Below are positions 25,046 to 37,250 of a DNA stretch of 64,000 nucleotides, one piece after another. Both the position numbers and the translations under genes were made by a program. Source of the stretch: Mycteria americana (Eukaryota > Chordata > Aves > Ciconiiformes > Ciconiidae); NCBI RefSeq assembly GCF_035582795.1, contig NC_134368.1, positions 10,376,501 to 10,440,500 of the forward strand, in the 5' to 3' direction. The notes beneath the pieces are model-generated. The model was not told the origin of the DNA and searched no databases. It saw nothing but the letters and a program-made list of their open reading frames with translations. Every line of letters starts with the position of its first letter. The stretch's first letter is position 1.

Positions 25046-26800
25046 TTCCTAACCTGTATTGCTGTCGAGTTACTGACACCGCAGTGCAGACGGTGCCTCC
25101 ATCGTTTCCAGCTCCCAACCCAGCGTGGGCAAACGCCACTTGTTCCTGTTTTCATTGATAAATAGGGATGTCTTTATGTGTGTGTCATGCATGTCTTTCG
25201 ACTGTATCTCCATGCTGTTCCAGCTCACTGACAGTGCTAACACGCTCGGAAGTGTCAGTGTTCTTGGAGCTGCATACAGTAAATGGGGAGCTACCCCTGG
25301 GCATTGCATTGCTGGCGCTGCCCCGTGATGGGACCCTGCCCAGCCTCGGCCACCAGGCACAGGTCTGCCTGAGGCCACGTGCCTCCATTTGCCGGTTGAG
25401 CGCTTGCACCCAAAATCCCACCTGAGATAGCCCTGAGAAATGTCCCGTTGGAGCAGAGGACCAAACAAAACCACACGGTGTCTTTTTTCTACCACCAAGG
25501 ACGTGGAGTGATAGAATGAGTGGTATTGGGGAGGACGTTTCTGTGGCGGAGGCACATCTGTACATCTGTTCCCCGAGCCACACAAGCCCCTTTCTCTTCC
25601 CTACGCCTCTGCATTTCCTTAGGTTAAAAATCAGCCCAAACGGGCCGCTCCCCGCTGTTTGTGTGTTAGACCTGCACGAGGGTGTTCTGACCACCTCTCG
25701 AGCATCTCTGTGAGGCAGGGAAGCACTGACCTCCGGTGTGGGGGGGGGAAGATGGGGCTCCAGCCTTCAGTCCAATTAGGGACAGCTGGAATAAACTGAT
25801 TGCTGCTGAAGTGGCCTCTGGGGCTGTTTGTTCCTGAAAAGTGGTTTCTGGTGGCAGTTATAAATGCTGCCAGGAGAGCCCTGCCAGCCAGCAGCTCGGG
25901 GACAGCCTGGCAAACTGGCTCTGGAGGTCACCCAGGCAGCACCCCCAGCAAAGGCACTGGGTGCTGTCACCTTCCCGGTGGTGCGGGTTGAGGCTTTGGG
26001 ACGTGCGGGGTTATCTGGCTGAGCAGCCAGGCAGCGACGTGGAGCGTAAGGTTAATGCCTTTGCAGTATGGATCCAGCCCCTATCACTTGTCTGCTTTAT
26101 CCAGATGTGCAGACACCGGATAGCAGTATCTCACTCCGAGGAGGAGTACATAATACACCTCTGGGACGGATAGTGGTGTGTTGTGGGATTTGGGGGGTTC
26201 TGGGGGGAAACAGCTGTGAGTTCACTCGCATGCAGAAGCTTTATTTTATACCAAAGCTGCCAAAAAAACCCCACCCCAAAACTGCTGTAGTGAAATAACA
26301 GGAAAGTGGCAACAAAAGCTCTGTTAGTTTTAGAAGGTGTGCCTTAAAGCACCTCGGTTAACTGGTAATTGGGTTCTGACTCTCCACTTACAGGCCACAT
26401 GTGCCTGTCCTGGCCTCCTTTCCTTCCCCTTCCCGGTGGCTTGCTTTGGATAAAAAATTAAAATTCTTGGGACAAGGACTTTGCCCCATGCCCTGCGTCC
26501 CCAGGTGTGTGCCTCACCTCTAGAAGAGACAGGACCTCGTGATCCCTACCCCCTTTGCAGGCTCCCCAGCACACCCACTAGCTATGTACACCTTAATGCC
26601 TCCTACAAAGCCAAAGCAAAGCCACCGCAAGCTGTCCCCTCCGCCGTAACCATGGCCTCCCCTCAGTGGCTTGGTGCTCTCACAAGAAAAGTAAGGAGGC
26701 TGAGGCTGGAGCCGGGCAGGGAAGCCCCTGGGTCTAACACAGTTGAGCACCTAAAGCCCACAAAACTGCTTTTAACTTGGCCAAACAGCCACCAAAATGT

Positions 26801-26852
26801 TCTATCTATCTATCTATCTATCCACCTATCTACCTTCCATCTGTCCATCCAT
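26801..26852. repeat. TCTA tetranucleotide microsatellite with degenerate tail
   Basis: Five perfect TCTA units are followed by related degenerate units (TCCA, CCTA, TCTG). This is a typical decayed microsatellite. Confidence 0.9.
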
Positions 26853-26894
26853 GCTGGCCCACCTTTTGCCAAGAGACAGAGCTGTTAAGTCCTC

Positions 26895-26924
26895 ACCCGT
26901 AGGTTCCCCACCCGTGGGTTCCCA
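26895..26924. repeat. 15-bp tandem duplication
   Basis: ACCCGTAGGTTCCCC is followed directly by ACCCGTGGGTTCCCA, two copies differing at two positions. It is a small local duplication with no gene context. Confidence 0.75.
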
Positions 26925-29900
26925 ACCATGCTCCACCACAACGCCCACTGCCCGCCCAGGCAGCTCCTTACCGCTGGCTGTGTCTGTCTGCTGGGTAGGC
27001 CGAACAAATGGTGCTATTGCAAGCTCTGGGGTTCCTCCAGTCATCCCCATGTCCCCACAGCTGCAGGGGTTGGGGTCATTTCATATCTAGGCTTCACCAG
27101 GAGCCATAAACTGGACCTCCTTATGCTTATCTCAGCAGCAAGGGCTGATCGGCAGCAAGGAGGATTACGTGACCATATGCCTTATGGGTGTGTTTTAGTA
27201 CAGGCTTAGGTGTATTCTGAGTACCTCAAGTAGGGTGTATTTGGGACACGATGCACTTGTAGCAGTGAATGTGGTAGGGGTGCCCACTGCGGTGGGATGC
27301 GTGGTCTGGTCACGTGGCAGGACATCCAGCCTCGCTGCTCCAGGCTGTGTTTCTACCTCCAGTCAGCAGCTCCAAGCCATCCCACCACCACCTGCCAGCC
27401 TCACAGAAAGCCTTCACATGTCTACTTGGCTTCAGCCAAGGGAGCTACTGCTAAATCCAGCAAGAGCCAGCGTCTTCTTGCAGTGGTCCTGAGGACGTGC
27501 AGGATTCAACCTGACGTTTCCTTCACCCGAGCTTGCTGCTACATTGCTATCTCTACTCCCTTAAGCATCGCCCTGGTTCACAACACACACCCCCGCCTCC
27601 GGCCTCTGTTACACAAATGTGAGTACCGCAATTACCAGCTCTTCCATTTTAATAAATAGGAAAAACTCATGTATTCCAGTGAGGGTGAATGTGTCCTGTC
27701 CCAGAGATTCTTTTATATTGCAGTTATTTACAACACTACTGGCCAAAGAACCAAAGCAAAACAGCTTCTTTTCACTGCCCCATCATCTCAAGATATGGCC
27801 GCACTCCTCTGGGAAGCAAAGACCTTGGAGAAAGCTTCCTACTGAAACGGACTCCTCATCAAGCAGGCTAAAGCACCGCAGGGTGTTTGCGTGGCTCCCT
27901 GAAGTCCTCACAGCCCACAGTTTGGCATAGCACTTACACGTTATTGCCAAGATACATTCAGGCCCTGGCAGTTCTTGCCACCACAGTTTTCCAGGTTGAT
28001 CTTCCTACGAGGTGAAATCTGTAGAGCTATCAGCTCTGACCCTTAACAGCAATGGCATATAAAATGCTGAAATGTCAGATATTGGTATGGGAGGAAGATG
28101 GAGCTTGAAGGCTTCATGTTTATGGTCACGTGTGCTAATACTATATCTTATAAAAATTGTCGAATTTGCCAAGAAATTAACCTATTAATTTCTTTGAGGT
28201 ATGTTTTTGTTCTTTTCTGTGCTTGACTACATTTGCAAAGTCAATAAAGTAAATTCAGTACCTGAGGTCAGTTATAACAGAAGAGGAATGAGCACTGGGG
28301 AGAGATGAATCTTCTCACATGGATGTCAAAGGCAGGGTCAGATGAATCATGCTCTAGAAGTGCTCATTTCTCTCCATTAACAACCAGTCCAAGGTGAGTC
28401 GAGACCAGCCCAGCAGTAGATGTCTATCCTATAAACACCTAAGGTGAGATCAATCCTAACATGATGTCTCTGCAGAAAAGCTTAATTGTACCTTAGAACT
28501 CGGGGAAGCTGAAGGACAAACAAACAGTATCATTTTTTTTGGCAAATATTCATTGGGGCTTTAAGGGTAACTGATTGTGTTCAGTCACCAAAACTTAAAA
28601 CCTTAACAGTGAACTATGCTCCTAGAAATAATCTGAAATGGTTGTTAAAGAATCAAAGGTTTGGTGCTGTAGTAAAGACAAGTTACTTGCAAAAACTCAG
28701 TTGGTCTATAGCCTGGTCCAACTCCTACTGCGTTGGTTACCTGCATTGTGGTTTCACCTACTGGAGAGAAGTGTGAAACTCAGTTGCTCACCAGTGATGT
28801 TTGTATTACAATCTAATTATTTAGAATCTTTTTTCAAACTAAACAGGAAAGAACTGATAGAGTAGGAGAAGAATAAACAGCTGCTTTGTGTTTCTCTGCA
28901 GAGAGGTAGGTGGGATGGAAGAAAGGAAGACTACAGCAAACTGAATTACCTTTGACTCCTCTTTATTTGTTATATGTTATCACTCGTGTTTTACCTTGCA
29001 GCAACCCTGAATAATAGCCATTAAAAAAATCAGGATCATTCTTTCAACTCACTTATTTAGGGACAACTTTGGTTTACATCTGATGATGGGCTTATTTGTA
29101 AGAACAGAAGCTCCTACAGCCTTTTAAGCTGAAGAGGCCTTGTTTCTCAAGTGCAGGAGAGAATGGTCGGTATGACGAGATGGGCTTCCAAGATAAATCT
29201 TTTGTGCTCTCTGCTTTGTGGAAAGGTAAAGAAAACCAAGAAAAAAGTAGATACTTAGTCTTACAGGTTGTGACTTCTTTAGGAACATTTTAAGGAACAG
29301 AAGAAAAAGCTAGAAGCCAGTGGACAATTAAAAAACCTTTAAGTAATTGTGCACTAGGGAGACATTCTGGCAGAGCATCAAGGGGAAGAGGAAGAAGGTT
29401 CAGTACTGAACCAGGACCCACCAAGTGGGTCCTGGGGAAGGCTGTTCTCACTAGCAGCACCAAAGAGTGTTTGGGGGAGGGATGAGCAAATGGTTACAAA
29501 TGCTTGTTCTTGGCCTTTGCCTAGTGTGTAAGGTGGAGAACCTTCTGGTGTCCCATCAGTGATGATCTTCTCCTCCTGCTCTTAAAGGCTGGGAGGTCTC
29601 AGAGCTACTGCAGTCCAGTTAGAAGGGGAAGGTCAAGCCTTAAAAAACCAATAAGATAACACTAGAAAATGAACTTAGGATTGGATGTTCTCCTCAGATA
29701 TGGATTTTCTTTTTTTTTTAATGGATATAGAATTGCTGAGCAATTCAAGAGGTGCTTGCAGGGTAGTTAGTCCTGTTTGGACTGCTTTGGTCTGACAAAA
29801 GCCCCCTGCCTTGAAAAATGACCTCATGTTGCATGTAAAAACTGCACAAATAGCTAAATTTTTGCTCCAGCTGAGAAGGTGGGTGAGAGGAACCAAAACC

Positions 29901-31982
29901 ACGGGACTTTGTGCCAAGCCTCTTAAAGCTGAATGCATGGCATATGCTGGGGGAGCAGGGTTACGTCTGCCACTGTGGATGCCCCCAGTCAAATGTTCTC
30001 CAGCTAACACTGTAAGTAAATCCCATCATGAATATACATAGAGGCAAATGCATGATAGAGAAGCAGTTCTTACTTTCATTTTAGTGCAGTATATCCAGCA
30101 AAACGTCACGTAAAATAACTTTGAGGTTAACCACAGGGGAAAAAAAAAAGCATTAAATTTTATGCAACTCTGTGGTTCTGCTTCACGTTGCAAAGATTAG
30201 CTATCTGTTCAAAATATTCTCTAATGTAAGAATGAGGCCTAAAACAGGCTTTTCATAATTATTAGATTGTGTATGTATGTCAATTAATCTAACAACCCAT
30301 AAAAATATGTGTATTTCTATAACAAAGCTACCATTTTTCCCCTACAAATGTATAGATGTATATTATACATCCACCTCTCCCATTGAGTCCACTGTAAGAA
30401 AGAACCCAACTGGAGATACTCCTTTTGCATTGTGGAGTGTGGGGAATGGGGTTCAAACGGCAGGGAAAATTACACTGACTTACGACTACCTCCATTCCCA
30501 TTAAGTTTTGTAGGTGTTAGACATAGCAGAAAAAAATTAGCTCTGTTCATCAGATTCTGTTTCAGCTAATGTTAAGCAGGATGGCAGTGTCCTGGGAAGG
30601 GTGGGGAGCTGACACAAGGGTGAGCAAATGAAAAAATGAAAAGCCTTGCCAAAAAAAAAAAAAGAAAAAGAAAAAAATAATCACACTGGAAACTAATTTC
30701 TACAAGTGCAATAGTATGAAAACTTTCCAGTAGGTGTTGTGCTACTTTGGTTCCCAGGCAGCAAATCTTGCATGGCTGGCACTTGGGCACATTAAACTGC
30801 AGCAAAAATGTCCTTGATATGCTATTAAATTTTCACAAGGCTGAGGTGTTTCTCAGTGATGCTAGATCTGAGCTTTTTATCGTTGCAATATTAGTTTCCT
30901 AAATGTCAGATCATACCGATGATTATCACACACAAAACCCTTCCATCTGGCCATTGGGAAGAGGATTGCAATTCCCCTTTGTGCTTCAGGTCTATGCAGT
31001 GTTCAAAACCAGTATTTGAGAATTCGGGCATCCTGGCAAGATTCCCTCGCTGTGACTTGCAGAAATACTGCATTCAGTGAAGGCAGACGCTGGGTTTTCA
31101 CTCTCATTCGAACACAAACACAGCAGATTTTGATATGAATAGTAATGCTGTCTAGAAATACAAAGGACATGATTCAGCTGGATAAACATAAGGATCTAGT
31201 ATCATTTGAGACACCCTATGTTTAGACAACCTGAAGTGAGCCCAACCAGACTGTGTGCATTGCTTTGGGAGAGCTAATAAGCTGGAGAGGCAAGCAATAT
31301 TGTTGTCTTCTGCCTTACTCTTATGCTGAGTCATTTAGGTTTATTACATGCTATGTTTGCATAGCAAATGTGAACAAGTCACACAGATAGCTTGAGCACT
31401 TGCAAGTTATGTAGACTAAAAAATAAATATCCTTTCCCACTAAGGGATCGTTTGTCCTCCTAGACTCTGAATATGGCTGAGAAGCACAGCTCAACCACAT
31501 GATTATCTACTATTTCTACAGTAGCCTTTTAATTAATACCGGTGTCATGACATCTCTGGTCCTAGGAATGTGCACTGCCTATGCATAATTAAAGATAGAT
31601 TTCAATAGGACTAATACTGAAATGAGCAGGGTACATGATAAAACTGTTCCTTTGTCATTCACTTAAGCAAAATTAATCAAAACACTTCAATATGCTAATA
31701 AACTGCAAAATTATTCATTGAGATGGTTTGTTCCTTCATCATGTCATAGTGTCAAAGGATTTGTCACCAGTGCTTCTGCACAGATTTTCAGTATTTTTGC
31801 ATATGTAACGAAGTCTTAAGAGAAAACAGCACAGAAGCTCAGGCCCTACAAAAGGCCATGTCAGATGTGTGAGAGCTGTGAATTTAACATACTTTGAGCA
31901 TGCTAATATAGAATAATATATCTAAGTCTGTCTTATTTTCTTTCCTGTACTCTAAAACTCATTCTTACGTTTTTTTCTTCAT

Positions 31983-32013
31983 TCATACAACTCTATTTTT
32001 AGAAGTTGTATGA
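31983..32013. repeat. 10-bp perfect hairpin
   Basis: TCATACAACT at 31983-31992 pairs perfectly with AGTTGTATGA at 32004-32013 across an 11-base T-rich loop. It lies in AT-rich intergenic DNA and may be coincidental. Confidence 0.6.
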
Positions 32014-32354
32014 TTAAACTGAAGAAATATTTTTTCATTCATGTGCAATAGCCTAATACTCCTTGTATGTAAACAACAACATGTTTAATTGCAGGCTATA
32101 AAGCTCATTCTGTAAGCGTTTGGGTGACTGGCCAGAGGCTGCAGAGCTATTGCTTGCGGTGTTATATATTATTGTATAAAATCTGTGTTAGGTGAAGAAT
32201 GAGGTCAAGGTAAGGGACAACGTTCAAGATTGTTTCTTTGTTCCCCTTCCACTAAATTAGAGAATGTTACACACATCTGTTTACATTCACTTTACCGCTA
32301 ATGAGTTTAACAAAGGCTGCGTGATTTACGTGTTGTAGAGCTGAAGAAGACAGG

Positions 32355-32421
32355 TTCAAGCCACTTTCAAGCCACTCTAGTTCATCTGGCGCCGAACCAG
32401 ATGCTCTAAACCAGAGTGGCT
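32355..32421. repeat. 11-bp tandem repeat overlapping a nested inverted repeat
   Basis: TTCAAGCCACT occurs twice in perfect tandem (32355-32365, 32366-32376). The second copy runs into an inverted repeat: AGCCACTCT (32370-32378) pairs with AGAGTGGCT (32413-32421), and within it CATCTGG (32383-32389) pairs with CCAGATG (32397-32403). The result is a two-tier stem with internal loops. It may be a remnant of an old foldback element or chance. Confidence 0.6.
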
Positions 32422-34056
32422 GTAGCTGCAATGCAGCCTTGAGAGTGCAGTTCCCCAGCACACGGTGAGGTTAATTCTGCCAACTGCATGCATTTTAAGA
32501 GATGGGCCAGAGCATCTTTGCCCCTCTTCCCTCCTTTCCTTCAGGAACACCCATGGAGTGGGGCTTTAAAGGGATTCCTCTGGGTCTGCGAATCCAATGC
32601 AGGTGGTACAGCAGGGAGGTAACATGGCGCAGAGCTTCCTAGGGGACGTCCACCGGAGTACCTACCTTCACGAATGGCTTTTGCAGCCCGCGCTGTGCTC
32701 CCTGCTGGTGCGACACCGCTGAGCTACTGAAACTGTACTAAGAATGAATTCTTGTTATGAGCACGGAGGCACTTGCTGAAATCCAGTATAGTAACTTTTT
32801 GGTTAGTTTACTGGGACATGAAGTTCTTGGAAGTGAGATACCTATCTTAGTGTTATTTTTCTGGTAAAATGTTTTCATTAAAGAAAGCCATTTAGTTCCT
32901 ACTTAATTATTATTTCTGGAAGTGCTACCAGGGTTAGACATTTAACTTGTAAATGCCAAGCATTCTGTCAATCCTGCTCAGTCTAATAAAACCTATTTAT
33001 TATGTCTATCCACAAAGCATCCCAATTATTACAAGTCCAAGGCTTCAAATGGGTCAGTTCGGTTTCCAGCCCTCACTTTTAGTTTACAAACAGATGAAGA
33101 ATCTGTTTGGCTCTGGCACTGGAGTCCTTTGGGGTGACCAGTGGGGTCACGTACAGTGCAGGTGACTCCAAAACAGTCTCTAGAAACGAGGCATGTCAGA
33201 GTCTAAGGAATGTAAGACCATTTCCCATAAAATCAATTTGATACAGCCTGCCTTGGTAATAGCTTCATGCCTGTGTCCTGACTAGCATCGTTGCCAGAGG
33301 CTGCACTTTCATAGTCCAGCGCCATACCCTGGTGGAACAAGAAGACCACTCAATCGTTCCACAAGGAATTGATCTGAAAACCTCAGTTCTCTGTAAGCAA
33401 AAAAACCAAGAGCTATCCCAACGTGCACTGTGAGGAGGAATGCCTCGGCCTTTAAGTTGGCAGATTTGGAAAACAAGTAAAAAAGAGACTTTGCTGTTGC
33501 TGGGGGAAGAATGTCCTTGGGCTAAGAAATAAAAATTGTCATTGGCAACGTTAGGTACCAAAGTATCAATGAGCAAAAAAGAGCAGGAGGTGGAGCAGGG
33601 CGGGGAGTGAGTAACACCTACTGCCAAGATAATTTATTGAAAGAACTGAAATACAAGGAAACTAGAAATGAGTTTTAAGGCCAAGAGATCACACAAAAAT
33701 AGCCAAAATGCTCACTTTTGAGTCAAAAGGCGATGGAGGGGAAGCAGGGACAAGAAAGTGCACCCCTGTCGCTGTACCATTAGTGTGGAGCATGAAGAAG
33801 GACATGGAAGATGTAAAATGCAGGAGTGATGTTAAAGGGAAAAAGTCTTCCCGCTCAAGGGCAAAAGGCATGCATTTCACTGGGTTGAACCTATGGGCAA
33901 TTACACAACAGAGAGTTAATTCTGCTTTGTTCTGATTTACATACAATGACATGTTAAAAATGGTGAAGCATTCCCTGGCTTGGAGGCTGGAACCAGAGTC
34001 TAGGCTCTTCTGTGGGATATGGTATCTCGGAGGCTAGACAGTCCTGCTCTTTTCTC

Positions 34057-34079
34057 TTTTTTTTTTTTTTTTTTTTTTT
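34057..34079. repeat. Poly(T) run
   Basis: About 23 consecutive T bases preceded by a CTCTTTTCTC pyrimidine tract. It is a simple repeat; no retroposon body is recognised next to it. Confidence 0.9.
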
Positions 34080-36216
34080 AAGCTCTCTGGCAGAGCGAAT
34101 ATTGATTAGTTCATATACAGTGGCCAGCCCCAAGAGGAAGCACAGAAAGCTCCTCTCCTCAGCAGAACATCCTGTAATCTGGTGGTTCATGCATTCCCGT
34201 GGATGATGGATGTTGAAAGCCTTTCAGGGAGAAAGATTTCCTACACTTTTATAGGTAAAAGGACAGGAGCGGCAGCAACATCCATTGCTCTGGCTGCTTT
34301 TTGAACGAAGGAACTGCCTCCTCAGTGTTAGAACGAAAAGCCATGAATACCAGTCGTAAGGAGGTGAATCCCAGAAGAAGGCACTTAAAGCCCAGAGGAG
34401 CAGAATCAATCACACTGCCCTGCGCACGGTTTTTTGGGCAGACTACTTAGGTATTCAGAGGGCTGGCAAACACGGGATAGGTCTTAAGCATTTTATGGAG
34501 TTCTAAGTGTATATCTGATCCTAAAAATGCTATGTGACACTACCAGTCTGCCAGCTCCTGCTACTCCTGCCAGGCTGAGTAACGCTGAGTAATCCTGATA
34601 TTAACAGCTGATGAAAAGAGAGGTCAGTAGTTCATTTGAGCCAAGCTGGACTTCTAGATAAGCAAGATAAATTGCCCAGCTCAGTAGGTCACTTACAGAC
34701 TGGAACAGCTCCCTGCGTGGCAAGGATGGAGACACCAAATACATGAGCAGGAACTGGAGTGCTGGGTCTGGGTCTGGCGTGGGGGGAAACACAAATGCGG
34801 TTTATGGCCAAGTAGAAGCGTAAGGTGCACTGTGTAGAGGAAGCAAAAGCTAATACATTTCAGATTGTCCCTGTCAGGTCCTGATGGCTTTCAAAGGATC
34901 CATCCTCATGCTCACCTTTGAATGTCACAGGTGTGTAGTTTTGCTATTTCCATGCTCCCAAATGAAGTGACAGCAATAGTTCTGAATAGAGTCTTCAGAC
35001 AGAAAAAGTTCAGTGTTTCTGGCTGAAAAGAGGAAAAAAAAAAATCAACATGTAGATGCCTCAGAGTGATGTTATGAGTTCTACTAGATGCACCACACGC
35101 AGTATGTGGTACTGTGAGCCTTTATGCCCATTTTGTGATTTGAGCTTGTAGGTTGCAGGGGCATGTTTTTCTCAAAATTGAAGCAGGGAAAAAAAATAAT
35201 CGCTGAAGTCATAATCGTGCACTTTAAACATATTAGGATACATGGAAATAATATTTTAAGGAATTTAAGTGTTGCCCAACATTGAAAGAAACCCAGCAAT
35301 TTCTAATAGAAGACTGATGATTACAAACTTTACTCCCCACCCAGTCTTAAGAAGCTGTCTGCAAATCAACCTGGGAATAGTGTTTTATATCTTTATGACT
35401 TACTGATCTTGTAACTTCTCTCTAGGGAAAAGACCCTAATTTGTCAAATTGCTGTGTTTAAACAATCATATAGTTTATGATGTTACATATAGAAGGAGTG
35501 ACACTGGGTAAAGGAATGTGTCAAAACCTCGACCAGCTGAACAGAGTCACATACAAAGATACAGATAAAAGTTACCAGTGCGGATGTCTCTGGGAGTTTC
35601 ACCCTACCCAGCTGAAGATGCCTCCTTGAGACGTGTGGAGGGGACTCCCACCACCAGCCCTGAGACAGTGACCACCCATCCTCTCCAAGGGCTTTCTGAT
35701 CAAGACGTGCCCCATTTCCAGGATCCCAATAAAGCTTGCTCAGCAACACGCTGCTGCAGTCGTTCCTGTAACACCTTATCCATAAGGAATTGGCAATGAA
35801 CAGTCAGTGGCAAGGAGGGAGATGTGCAGGGAGAAAGGGAAGCAGGAAAGACAGGCCTGGAGAGATTGAACACTACTATTTTTTGCTTGATCAAAAGAAC
35901 AAGATCCTTTAAAGACCAATGATGGGTCAGAATAAAACCCTTAACCATTTTTTTTCAGTATGAAGAAAAACCCATCTGCACTAATTGAGACAGACTCCAT
36001 CAGAAAACTCCAGTTTCTCCATCCCAGTAAAACTCCTGTGATTAAAAAATATCATTATGGATATTTTTATATATTTTTATACTCTTTCCCTGATGCAAAT
36101 TAGAACCTGACCCTGTCATCCAGGTAGGTTGCAGAGCTGAACTGGGTGGGTTTCTAGCTGGGAATAACTCAGCAGGAAAGCAGGGTGCTTCAGGTCTGCT
36201 ACTGGTGGCTACTTAG

Positions 36217-36300
36217 ACTCACCGAATAATTGAGGTTGGGAAGGATCTCTGATAGTCATCTGCTCCAATCCCCAGCTCAAAGCGAGGCCAACTTCAAAGA
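36217..36300 (-). mobile_element. Diverged CR1 3' fragment
   Basis: The blocks TGAGGTTGGGAAGGATCTCTG and CCAATCCCCAGCTCAAAG match, in reverse complement, the 3' end of an avian CR1 subfamily. The fragment is short and diverged. It seems to be separate from the older CR1 that begins about 200 bases further on. Confidence 0.75.
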
Positions 36301-36489
36301 TGAGTATGGCAGGAAGCTTTGTTTCTTTTTACTTAGTACAGAGCCTGTCCAGAACTAGTAATGTACATTGTACTGGAAGCACCATCATTTTGCATTAGAG
36401 ATGTAAACGCAGGGTCTGATTTGCTGGTGCCATTGAAGAGCCAAGGGCACTTTTTCTGATGCTATGTGTACTGTTCTCAAGGCCTTAAC

Positions 36490-37250
36490 CTCAGAAGCCA
36501 GAACTAGAGTTAGAAAGGTTCCCAATGGCCTACTCAGTCATTCTCCCTGTCCCAAAGCAGGATCAACTAAGCATATTCTTAGAGATATCTGTCTATCCTG
36601 GCCTAGAAATTCAAAGTAATAAAGATTCCAAAAGCCCTATTCAAGTCCATTCGAATGCTTAATTATCACTAGCATTCTTTAGAAAGGCTTGCTTAACATC
36701 TTCCCTAGTTATACCTTGCTGAAATTTAAGCCCCTGACTTCTCATTCTATCTCCAGGGGACCTATAGAGCAGTTTATTACCATCTTTATGACAGCCCATT
36801 GCATACTGGATGACTGCTTTCAGATCTCTCCTCAGTCTTCTCAAGGTTAAATGACTTACATTCTTTCAGTCTTTCCTCACAGGTCTGTCTGTAGTTCTGA
36901 TCATTCTTGTTGCTCTCTTATGGATTCCTGTTGCTCCACATCTTTTCTGAAATGTAGTTCTGAAAATTGGGCAGAGCATTCAATTGAGCCCTTGCTGGGG
37001 CTGAAGCGAGTGGAGGGATTGATCATATCATTCTTCATCACTATGCAAACACCTACAAATTCCCAGGTCTTTTCCTGAAATTGATACCTAACTAGCTGCT
37101 CCCTACATTTTGGGAAATATGTTGCCTACATTTGGGTAGGTAACTCTTTTTGCTTATGTGTGAAGCTTTGCACTCATCCTCCCTGAATCACTTCTTTTTT
37201 ATTCATTTTATACTATTATTCCACTGTGTTAAAATCCTTTTGAATTACAA
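36490..37250 (-). mobile_element. Ancient CR1-like LINE fragment
   Basis: The plus strand follows the reverse complement of an old CR1 type seen across birds, turtles and crocodilians. Recognisable blocks are AGATCTCTCCTCAGTCTTCTC, the TTTCAGTCTTTCCTCA block, and a later TTTGCACTCATCCTCCCTGAA-type block. On the minus strand a 61-codon frame (36659-36844) keeps CR1 ORF2 C-terminal features such as LRRDLKAVIQY and RSPGDRMRSQG. The element is much more diverged than the CR1 at 46 kb, so it was inserted long ago, and it is dead. Confidence 0.8.

Larger units (their letters stand above)
25046..36216. other. Intergenic DNA between NAT8L and POLN
   Basis: No coding exon or RNA gene is recognised on either strand. 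The first 2 kb continue the GC-rich composition of the left half; from about 27-28 kb onward the DNA is AT-rich with few CpGs. Short frames here carry no recognisable domains and no consistent splice signals. The stretch holds a TCTA microsatellite, small tandem duplications, two hairpins and a long T run, listed separately. Confidence 0.6.
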
